From assembly GCA_017547995.1 (NCBI GenBank), contig JAFYNW010000042.1, forward strand, positions 1 to 5,630: a stretch of 5,630 nt of DNA. Direction: 5' to 3'. The notes under the pieces were generated by a model. That model searched no databases, was not told the DNA's origin, and saw only the letters and a program-made list of their open reading frames with translations. Positions 1 through 4,406 of this stretch are shown in pieces. Source of the stretch: Clostridia bacterium. GTDB taxonomy: Bacteria; Bacillota; Clostridia; Oscillospirales; Butyricicoccaceae. The translations under genes were made by a program, and so were the position numbers. The stretch's first letter is position 1. Every line of letters starts with the position of its first letter.

Positions 1-135
1 CCTGTTATCTGCTCCTTCGGCGTAAGAGGTCAGTGGAATCACACAAAGCGTGAGTATGCCGTTGTCGACGCTATGGAAGAAAGAGCAAAGCTTATCGCAG
101 CTGTAATTCTTGAAAAGGACAAGTTTGTATTGTAA
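1..135 (+). CDS. C-terminal end of a probable M20-family metallopeptidase/deacylase (5' truncated by window)
   Basis: Only the last 44 codons are present, in an open frame from the first base to a TAA at 133-135. The visible peptide starts PVICSFGVRG and contains G-x-x-G-x-x-x-H-x-x-x-E (His at visible residue 14, Glu at 18), followed by an amphipathic helix with ERAKLIAAVI. This matches the layout of the C-terminal end of M20 zinc peptidases (carboxypeptidase G2/acetylornithine deacetylase type), where the late His is a metal ligand and a helix closes the catalytic domain. The substrate cannot be told: M20 enzymes cleave peptides, acyl-amino acids or carbamoyl groups. The stop codon shares one base with the start of the next gene, so the two are probably co-transcribed and translationally coupled. 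The family call rests on a short tail, so it is moderate; that this is a real gene end is near certain. Confidence 0.6.
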   Translation, partial: PVICSFGVRGQWNHTKREYAVVDAMEERAKLIAAVILEKDKFVL

Positions 136-578
136 TGTATCGTTTTGAAAGACTTGGCACAAAGGACAAGGAAGCCATAAAGGAATTATTCCTGAGTGTA
201 TTCACAATTGAGCCGTGGAATGACGACTGGTCGGATGCAATTCAGCTTGATGCATATATCGACGACCTTATCGGCCAGAGCAACTCGCTGACTTACGGAC
301 TTTTTGAGGATAACAGAATGATTGCGCTGTCCATGGGACGAATCAAGCACTGGTATTCGGGCACGGAATACTGCATCGATGAATTGTGTGTCCGCACGGA
401 AAATCAGGGCAAGGGTGTCGGCACGTATTTTCTAAAGGAAATCGAAAAAGCTATGAAGGAAATCGGGCTTGTGCAGATATATCTGCAGACCGAAAGCAAC
501 GTACCTGCCCTTGATTTCTACCTGAAAAACGGCTTTATCAGGCTTGAAAATCAGGTTTCCCTTGCAAAATATATATAA
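135..578 (+). CDS. GNAT-family N-acetyltransferase
   Basis: A 147-residue protein of typical single-domain GNAT length, cytoplasmic, expected to move acetyl from acetyl-CoA to an amine. The acetyl-CoA pyrophosphate-binding loop (motif A) is seen as Q-G-K-G-V-G at residues 91-96, preceded by the beta strand IDELCVRTEN (81-90) and followed by a helix. Motif B is recognisable near 114-135 (IYLQTES, then ALDFYLKNGF), the usual 'A..FY.k.GF' ending. An N-terminal EPWNDDW (26-32) occurs in a Firmicutes GNAT subgroup loosely resembling aminoglycoside 6'-acetyltransferases, but nothing here fixes the acceptor, so no resistance role is claimed. The ATG overlaps the upstream stop (TAATG); the best Shine-Dalgarno, AAAAGGA at 113-119, is about 15 bases away, which favours coupling to the upstream gene. 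The last codons (SLAKYI-stop) recur after the next gene (see repeat). Confidence 0.9.
   Translation: MYRFERLGTKDKEAIKELFLSVFTIEPWNDDWSDAIQLDAYIDDLIGQSNSLTYGLFEDNRMIALSMGRIKHWYSGTEYCIDELCVRTENQGKGVGTYFLKEIEKAMKEIGLVQIYLQTESNVPALDFYLKNGFIRLENQVSLAKYI
556..578 (+). repeat. 23-base direct repeat, left copy (3' end of acetyltransferase gene)
   Basis: This copy covers the last codons of the acetyltransferase, SLAKYI-stop. It matches 837-859 at 22 of 23 bases, the one difference being A573 versus C854. The similarity does not continue on either side. Confidence 0.85.
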
Positions 579-583
579 AGGAG
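577..583 (+). promoter_or_regulatory. Ribosome binding site for the DUF4177 gene
   Basis: AAAGGAG lies 7 bases before the ATG at 591 and overlaps the acetyltransferase stop codon (TAA, 576-578). It fixes the start of the small gene and shows it is translated independently within the same transcript. Confidence 0.8.
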
Positions 584-590
584 CAAAACT

Positions 591-797
591 ATGTACAAAT
601 ATGAATACGAAACTGTACGCTGTGATTTCGGTGGTTGGGGTTTAGGCTCGGGCAATATTTACAGCATCGAAGACTATCGCCCTATTATTGCCGAAAGAGC
701 AAAGCAGGGTTGGAGATATGTGGGATATATTCCTACAAAACAACGTGGCACAGGTCATATTCAGGAGCTCGACCTGATTTTCGAAAAAGAAGAATAA
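591..797 (+). CDS. Small DUF4177-domain protein, function unknown
   Basis: A 68-residue protein that fits the DUF4177 pattern from end to end: an N-terminal strand YKYEYETVR (2-10), a middle helix ending in the hallmark 'GWRYVGYIP' (40-48), and a closing strand LDLIFEKEE (60-68). Members are small, probably cytoplasmic alpha/beta proteins without known activity, scattered in Firmicutes and often next to unrelated genes. There is no signal peptide or membrane segment. A strong AAAGGAG sits 7 bases upstream, 12 bases separate it from the acetyltransferase stop, and a terminator follows 8 bases after its own stop, so it is the last gene of this operon. It is flanked by a 23-base near-identical direct repeat, which suggests it may have been inserted behind the acetyltransferase. 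Family assignment is from pattern recognition only; no function is proposed. Confidence 0.82.
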   Translation: MYKYEYETVRCDFGGWGLGSGNIYSIEDYRPIIAERAKQGWRYVGYIPTKQRGTGHIQELDLIFEKEE

Positions 798-805
798 TAG
801 AACTC

Positions 806-839
806 AAAAGGCTTCATCAGAAATAAGCGAAGCCTTTTT
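806..839 (+). terminator. Intrinsic terminator after the DUF4177 gene
   Basis: AAAAGGCTTC (806-815) pairs perfectly with GAAGCCTTTT (829-838) around a 13-base loop, followed by one further T. It starts 8 bases after the stop codon at 795-797 and ends the M20/GNAT/DUF4177 transcript. The A-run on the left arm would allow some function in the other direction. Confidence 0.85.
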
Positions 840-859
840 CCCTTGCAAAATATCTATAA
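837..859 (+). repeat. 23-base direct repeat, right copy, encoding an orphan SLAKYL-stop
   Basis: Second copy of the sequence at 556-578, 281 bases downstream. Read in the matching frame it encodes SLAKYL and a TAA, as if it were the 3' end of an acetyltransferase gene, but no gene body precedes it: the bases before it are the descending arm and T-run of the first terminator, which share its first two T's (837-838). It may be the displaced original end of the gene or a duplicated target. Confidence 0.8.
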
Positions 860-875
860 TTTACTGTAAATTTAC

Positions 876-903
876 AAAAGAGCGGATATTTTCCGCTCTT
901 TTT
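876..903 (+). terminator. Second intrinsic terminator hairpin
   Basis: AAAAGAGCGGA (876-886) pairs perfectly with TCCGCTCTTTT (892-902) around a 5-base loop, giving an 11-base-pair stem with T-runs on both strands. It lies about 40 bases after the first terminator and just before the regulator promoter. It may be the original terminator of the acetyltransferase transcript, insulating the next unit. Confidence 0.85.
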
Positions 904-916
904 ATTCTGTAAATGA

Positions 917-945
917 TTGAAACGGTGGTGTTTTTTTGCTATAAT
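917..945 (+). promoter_or_regulatory. Sigma-A type promoter with extended -10 for the TetR-family gene
   Basis: TTGAAA (917-922), 17-base spacer, TATAAT (940-945), with TG one base before the -10 (937-938), so an extended -10 element. Predicted transcription start is near 952. The in-frame ATG at 913 lies upstream of this promoter and so cannot be on its transcript, which supports translation starting at 994. Confidence 0.85.
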
Positions 946-955
946 ATAAATAACA

Positions 956-968
956 GGACGATACGTCC
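956..968. promoter_or_regulatory. Candidate operator: 13-base perfect dyad GGACG-ATA-CGTCC
   Basis: A perfect inverted repeat with 5-base arms and a 3-base centre, beginning 10 bases after the -10 box, i.e. at about +5 of the predicted transcript. The position suits a repressor site, and TetR-family proteins commonly bind such dyads to repress their own genes. Assignment to this regulator is inference. Confidence 0.45.
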
Positions 969-993
969 AATCTGTGCGAAAGGCGGTAAACTG

Positions 994-1548
994 ATGGCGA
1001 ATTCTGTAATTACAAAAACAGCGCTGGCGAAGGCGTTCAAAGAGCTTATTAACGAGAAGCCTTTTTCCAAGATAAGCGTAGGCGAAATCACAGAAAAGTG
1101 CCGCATCAACCGCAAGAGCTTTTACTATCATTTCAACGATAAATACGACCTTATCAACTGGATTTTCGATTCGGAGTTTATCGAAAAGGTCAAAAAGCAG
1201 GGCGAATATCTCCGCTATGATTTTATCGATGATATGTGCAGATATTTTTATGAAAACAAGGATTTTTACCGCAAGATAATCAAGACAGACGAATCGGGGC
1301 TTTTCCTCGAGCATTTCCGCCAGCTTATGATTCCTGCACTCAAGGAAAAGATGTGCAAGGTTATGGGCAAGACCGACATGAGCGACCTTTACGCAGGTAT
1401 GTCGGCAGATATTCTCATCTGCTCAATCCGCAGATGGCTGCTTGAGAAAAATTGTCCTGAGCCTGAAAAGTTTGTGGCATTCCTCAAGGAAAGCGCGCTC
1501 AGGGCTGCCGCTTTCATCTCCGGGGAAAATGAAATTGTAAAATCCTGA
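994..1548 (+). CDS. TetR/AcrR-family transcriptional regulator
   Basis: A 184-residue DNA-binding repressor-type protein. The N-terminal TetR domain spans about residues 5-58: a first helix ITKTALAKAFKELINEKPF, then a helix-turn-helix at about 27-48, ISVGEITEKCRINRKSFYYHF, with the diagnostic recognition helix NRKSFYYHFNDKYDL. The rest (60-178) is an all-helical ligand/dimer domain like the 'TetR_C' region of the DhaS/YbiH-like Firmicutes subgroup; its ligand is unknown. I chose the ATG at 994 because the promoter (917-945) lies inside the longer frame that opens at 913, and because family members begin with M-x-x-S-x-I-T-K. The ribosome site is a weak AAAGGCGG at 980-987. A perfect dyad between promoter and start suggests autoregulation. 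No efflux or enzyme gene is divergent from it; the next gene on the same strand, a membrane kinase-like protein 116 bases on, could be a target but nothing proves it. Confidence 0.9.
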   Translation: MANSVITKTALAKAFKELINEKPFSKISVGEITEKCRINRKSFYYHFNDKYDLINWIFDSEFIEKVKKQGEYLRYDFIDDMCRYFYENKDFYRKIIKTDESGLFLEHFRQLMIPALKEKMCKVMGKTDMSDLYAGMSADILICSIRRWLLEKNCPEPEKFVAFLKESALRAAAFISGENEIVKS

Positions 1549-1608
1549 TTTGTTACTCAATATATGAATATTCTGGTTGAGCCGTCCTCGGGCAACAAAC
1601 CTCCTTAC

Positions 1609-1637
1609 GAGCCTTGCAGCCCTCCCCTGCAAGGCTC
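1609..1637. other. Strong perfect hairpin in the gap before the kinase-like gene
   Basis: GAGCCTTGCAG (1609-1619) and CTGCAAGGCTC (1627-1637) form an 11-base-pair perfect stem around a 7-base C-rich loop. No T-run follows on either strand, so it is not a standard intrinsic terminator. It could be a 3'-end stabiliser of the regulator mRNA, an attenuating leader structure of the next gene, or a dispersed palindromic repeat. It lies in the 116-base gap 1549-1664, in which I see no clear promoter. Confidence 0.65.
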
Positions 1638-1664
1638 ACACTTTATAAAAAGGTCTTCTGAATT

Positions 1665-2360
1665 ATGCTTAAAAATTATCTTTACTGCTTCGGGATGTTT
1701 GTACTGTGCCTCATCCCGCCGATTATAATCGCAGGCACGATAAAATTCAAAATCGGACTGAGCGGAGAGCCATTCCGCAAGCTGCTCCATACCATTGCAT
1801 ACCTCTGCCCTCTTTTCGTCCTCTGCTTTGCAGACTCGTGGACGACGGCCGATATGGTATTCATTTCGATAGCGGCACTTGCCTATCCATTCCTCTCCCT
1901 TGCCGAAAAGCACGAGGATTTCGCTCCGTTTTTCAGTCAGCGCAGGGACGGTGAGGTCAAAAGCAGTCTGCTTCAGCTGTTTTTCGGTATGTCGGTGCTG
2001 ACGGCCGTCTGCTGGGGCATTTTCAATAAGCCGTTCATTGTGGTTGCCGCAGTTATGATGTGGGGACCTGGCGATGCCGCTGCTGCACTCGTCGGCAAAC
2101 GCTTTGGCAAACATAAGATACGTCTTCCCCTTGCCGATAAGAAGAAAAGCTGGGAGGGCTCGCTCTCCTTTATGGCACTCTCTTTTATTTTCGGTGCGAT
2201 TGTGCTTATGATTTTCGGTAAGATTCCACTTTTCAAGGCGATTCTCTGCGCACTTGTCCCCTCAATATGCGGCTCGTACACCGAGCTTATCACAAAAGGC
2301 GGATATGATACTGTAACTGTGCCGTTTGTGAATGCGATTGTCCTTTTATTGATGATATAA
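1665..2360 (+). CDS. Dolichol/phytol kinase-like integral membrane protein (SEC59/VTE5-type, CDP-diglyceride synthetase-related)
   Basis: A 231-residue hydrophobic protein with roughly six or seven membrane segments (about 7-25, 45-57, 65-80, 104-120, 123-135, 168-185, 188-204, 218-231). It carries the family marks in order: RKLLH (38-42), an 'RRDGEVKSSL' segment (93-102), the acidic W-G-P-G-D-A-A-A-A-L-V-G-K-R-F-G-K-H block (133-150), K-K-S-W-E-G-S (160-166), and an E...GGYDTVTVP end (207-220). Known relatives transfer phosphate from CTP to long-chain prenyl or phytyl alcohols; the related CdsA enzymes make CDP-diacylglycerol, and bacterial members are often labelled phosphatidate cytidylyltransferase. 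KSWEG plus RK..H favours the kinase branch. The substrate in this bacterium is unknown. Start: ATG after AAAAAGG (1647-1653), 11 bases away. A terminator follows directly after the stop. The gene stands alone on its strand downstream of the TetR gene. Confidence 0.82.
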   Translation: MLKNYLYCFGMFVLCLIPPIIIAGTIKFKIGLSGEPFRKLLHTIAYLCPLFVLCFADSWTTADMVFISIAALAYPFLSLAEKHEDFAPFFSQRRDGEVKSSLLQLFFGMSVLTAVCWGIFNKPFIVVAAVMMWGPGDAAAALVGKRFGKHKIRLPLADKKKSWEGSLSFMALSFIFGAIVLMIFGKIPLFKAILCALVPSICGSYTELITKGGYDTVTVPFVNAIVLLLMI

Positions 2361-2362
2361 GA

Positions 2363-2389
2363 AAAAGCTCTCCGTTGTGGAGAGCTTTT
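2363..2389. terminator. Bidirectional intrinsic terminator between convergent genes
   Basis: AAAAGCTCTCC (2363-2373) pairs perfectly with GGAGAGCTTTT (2379-2389) around a 5-base loop, with A-run and T-run on opposite sides so that it works on both strands. It follows the + strand kinase-like gene by 2 bases and lies 3 bases beyond the - strand DUF554 stop (2393-2395). Confidence 0.92.
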
Positions 2390-2392
2390 ATT

Positions 2393-3106
2393 TTAGATAA
2401 ATGCCGCGATTACCGCGAAGATTATGCTTGGGAGCATATTGGCCACGTTGATTTTCTTGCCCCACACCAGATTGATGCCCACGCAGAAAATAAGCACCGA
2501 GCCGACAAACGAGAGATAAAGCAGAGCCATTTCCGTCATAAGCGGCTTGATAAGTTGTGCAAGAAGCGTCACCGCACCCTGCCAAAGTCCCACAGGCACT
2601 GCGGAGAATACTGCGCCCTTGCCGAGGGATGCCGCCATAACCATAATGATTATAAAGTCGAGGACCGCCTTTGCCGTAAGCAATGAATAATCCCCCATAA
2701 TGCCGTCCTGAATAGCGCCCATAATTGCCATCGCACCGATACATACTGTAAGAGATGCCGTAACGAAGCCATCGACAAAGCGCTTGTCCTTTGCGTTGCC
2801 CGTCTTTGCCTTGAGCCATTCGCCGAGACGTGTAAACCAGTTTTCAATACCGATGATTTCACCCACAAGCGTACCGAGCATTATGGATATGATGAGCACC
2901 ATGGAGTTGCCGCTTTTGACAGCACCGTCTGTTATAGTGAGCAGACCTTCCATTGCACCTGCAATACCGAGGAAAAGCACGCTGACGCCTGCCGCTGCAG
3001 AAAGGGCATCCTGATGCTCTTTCTTAAGGAATTTCCCGAAAAACAGACCGCAAAGTCCGCCCAGGACTATCCCCACTATGTTGATAAGCGTACCTGTACC
3101 TATCAT
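2393..3106 (-). CDS. DUF554-family membrane protein (YqgA/YdfK-like)
   Basis: A 237-residue, mostly hydrophobic protein of the usual DUF554 length. Family signatures are clear: N-terminal IGTGTLINIVGIVLGGLCGL (2-21), LGTLVGEIIGIE (77-88), and the central FVTASLTVCIGAMAIMGAIQDG (114-135) followed by KAVLDFIIIMVMAASLG (146-162). About seven or eight membrane spans are apparent, near 4-24, 36-55, 68-87, 112-132, 143-161, 165-186, 192-212 and 220-236, with one charged loop at 98-110. The function is not established; the fold is presumed transporter- or channel-like. Its ATG overlaps the stop of the M29 aminopeptidase gene by four bases (ATGA, 3103-3106), and the nearest Shine-Dalgarno-like AAGGA (3122-3126) is about 15 bases upstream, so its translation probably depends on ribosomes finishing the aminopeptidase. 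A shared terminator ends the operon. Confidence 0.93.
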   Translation of the reverse strand: MIGTGTLINIVGIVLGGLCGLFFGKFLKKEHQDALSAAAGVSVLFLGIAGAMEGLLTITDGAVKSGNSMVLIISIMLGTLVGEIIGIENWFTRLGEWLKAKTGNAKDKRFVDGFVTASLTVCIGAMAIMGAIQDGIMGDYSLLTAKAVLDFIIIMVMAASLGKGAVFSAVPVGLWQGAVTLLAQLIKPLMTEMALLYLSFVGSVLIFCVGINLVWGKKINVANMLPSIIFAVIAAFI

Positions 3107-4308
3107 ATAACAATATTACCGTCCTTCATGATAGTAACCTTGCTTCCGTCCTTCTTTGTGCCGATACAAAGTGTGTCCTCTGCACCAAACATAAAGTCTA
3201 CGTGAAGCTTGCTCTTATTGAGGCCCTTTTCTTCCTTGTTTTCACCAGGCACTGTGAATGGATAGCCGTTGCCGAGAGCGAGATGGCATACTGCATTTTC
3301 ATCGTAAAGTGTGTTATAGAAAAGACGGCCTGTCATATTGATAGGGCTTGTGAAGTTAACGAGAGCAACTTCGCCGAGATACTTACTTCCTTCGTCATTT
3401 TCAATGATAGTTGCAAGGATGTTTTCACCCTTTTCAGCCTTCCAGGATACAGCCGCGCCATCCTTGAATGTGATGGAGAAATTGTCGATGAGACCGCCGC
3501 CATAGGAAAGAGGCTTTGTTGCAACGACTGTGCCGTTTACCTTATGCTTGTGTGGGCAGGTGAAGCTTTCCTGAGTTGGAATATTCGGTGTATAGAATAC
3601 GCCGGCAGGAGTTGTATTGCCACCGCCGCCCCATACGCAGTCTTCAGCAAGCTCAATCACAAGGTCTGTGCCGTTACTTGATGTGAAGTGAAGCTGTGTA
3701 AGCTCCATTTCCGTAAGGATATTGCAGCGCTTTACGATAGCGTCTGTATGCTCCTTCCAGTATGCCACAGGGTCTTCCTTATCGGCATAGGAGCAGGAGA
3801 AAATCGCATCCCACATAGCTTCGATTGGGTTTTCTGCATCAGGGAATACCTTCTTCGCCCACTTTTCACCAGGGACAGCGGCAATTGTGGAGCGCATAGC
3901 AGTTTCGTGCTGCACCTTGCGCCAAGGTGCCTGAGTTTCGGCATTAGCCTTTGTGAAGGCCTTGATTTTTTCTGTATCGATACCGCTGAGATTGTCAGGG
4001 TCGGATGAGCGGACGTGGATGATGGCACCGCCGCGCTGAGCGCAGCGAATCATAGGCTCGACCTTATATGCAGGCACTTCTTCAAATTCCTTCACGTCTG
4101 CATATTCATACTTGAGACGGCTGATAACGTCATCGTTATAGATAACTTCAACGTCGCTTGCGCCGTTTACGTATGCGCGCTGAGCGAGAAGCTGAATGAA
4201 TTCATAGTTTTCTGTATTGCCGTTGATGATGAGTGGCTGACCCTTTTCAAGAGCAACCCCTGTGTGAAGCAGCAAATCGACATATTTTATAAGTTTTTCT
4301 CTGTCCAT
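3103..4308 (-). CDS. M29-family metallo-aminopeptidase (AmpS/PepS/AmpT-like)
   Basis: A 401-residue cytoplasmic aminopeptidase of full family length that removes N-terminal residues from peptides using a two-metal centre. All expected metal ligands and the catalytic Tyr can be placed: E247 (in NIPTQESF), E313 (in LGEVALV), H342 and Y349 (in CHLALGNGYPF), H369 and D371 (in KLHVDFMFG). The spacings E-E 66, E-H 29 and H-Y 7 equal those I recall for the Bacillus stearothermophilus enzyme. The N-terminal half (about 1-190) is the domain that shapes dimer and access; 195-401 is catalytic. I start at the ATG at 4306-4308 because GGGAGG (4314-4319) lies 5 bases before it and because the in-frame ATG at 4362 falls inside the promoter. 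First gene of a two-gene operon with the DUF554 gene, which overlaps it by 4 bases. Its role is likely peptide turnover; substrate preference cannot be read. Confidence 0.95.
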   Translation of the reverse strand: MDREKLIKYVDLLLHTGVALEKGQPLIINGNTENYEFIQLLAQRAYVNGASDVEVIYNDDVISRLKYEYADVKEFEEVPAYKVEPMIRCAQRGGAIIHVRSSDPDNLSGIDTEKIKAFTKANAETQAPWRKVQHETAMRSTIAAVPGEKWAKKVFPDAENPIEAMWDAIFSCSYADKEDPVAYWKEHTDAIVKRCNILTEMELTQLHFTSSNGTDLVIELAEDCVWGGGGNTTPAGVFYTPNIPTQESFTCPHKHKVNGTVVATKPLSYGGGLIDNFSITFKDGAAVSWKAEKGENILATIIENDEGSKYLGEVALVNFTSPINMTGRLFYNTLYDENAVCHLALGNGYPFTVPGENKEEKGLNKSKLHVDFMFGAEDTLCIGTKKDGSKVTIMKDGNIVI

Positions 4309-4313
4309 AATGG

Positions 4314-4319
4314 CCTCCC
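4314..4319 (-). promoter_or_regulatory. Ribosome binding site deciding the M29 start
   Basis: GGGAGG on the - strand, 5 bases before the ATG at 4308. It favours the 401-residue product over an 18-residue longer reading from 4362, which has no transcript support. Confidence 0.85.
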
Positions 4320-4341
4320 GATTGGATTTATTTATGTATTT

Positions 4342-4370
4342 ATTATATAACATTATATCCACGTTGTAAA
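4342..4370 (-). promoter_or_regulatory. Sigma-A type promoter for the M29-DUF554 operon
   Basis: On the - strand: TTTACA (4365-4370), 17-base spacer, TATAAT (4342-4347). Predicted start near 4335 gives a leader of about 27 bases. A second TATAAT (4352-4357) lies within the spacer but has no matching -35, so the outer pair is preferred. Confidence 0.87.
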
Positions 4371-4371
4371 G

Positions 4372-4403
4372 AAAAAACGCCCTGTGATATGCAGAGCGTT
4401 TTT
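4372..4403 (-). terminator. Intrinsic terminator after the MFS permease gene
   Basis: Reading the - strand, AAAAACGC (4396-4403) pairs with GCGTTTTT (4373-4380), extended inward past one mismatch by CTG/CAG (4392-4394 with 4382-4384), with a 7-base loop and a run of six T's ending at 4372. It begins 3 bases after the permease stop, and its T-run ends one base before the -35 of the next promoter. Confidence 0.85.
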
Positions 4404-4406
4404 ATT

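Noticed and set aside
135..578. Aminoglycoside 6'-acetyltransferase (resistance gene)
   Set aside because: Only a vague likeness in the N-terminal EPWNDDW segment; the fold is generic GNAT and the sequence context is metabolic, so the acceptor cannot be assigned.
913..993. An N-terminal extension of 27 residues on the TetR-family protein
   Set aside because: The stretch contains a consensus extended -10 promoter and the dyad, its residues match no TetR pattern, and the family's usual start (M-x-x-S-x-I-T-K) falls at 994.
817..1314. Open frame of 165 codons on the - strand
   Set aside because: It lies antisense to the TetR gene and across its promoter and a terminator, has no ribosome site, and its product resembles no family.
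1609..1637. Intrinsic terminator of the TetR gene
   Set aside because: The stem is strong, but no T-run follows on the + strand (ACACTTTATA) or on the - strand.
1605..2114. Open frame of 169 codons on the - strand
   Set aside because: Antisense to the kinase-like gene, whose motifs and membrane segments are clearly real; the antisense product is low-complexity and charged with no recognisable domain.
3202..4350. Several + strand open frames of 106-159 codons
   Set aside because: All are shadows of the M29 aminopeptidase, which has every catalytic residue in the - strand frame.
4309..4362. An 18-residue N-terminal extension of the M29 aminopeptidase
   Set aside because: The ATG at 4362 lies inside the TTTACA/TATAAT promoter, while the start at 4308 has a well-placed GGGAGG and matches the usual beginning of the family.
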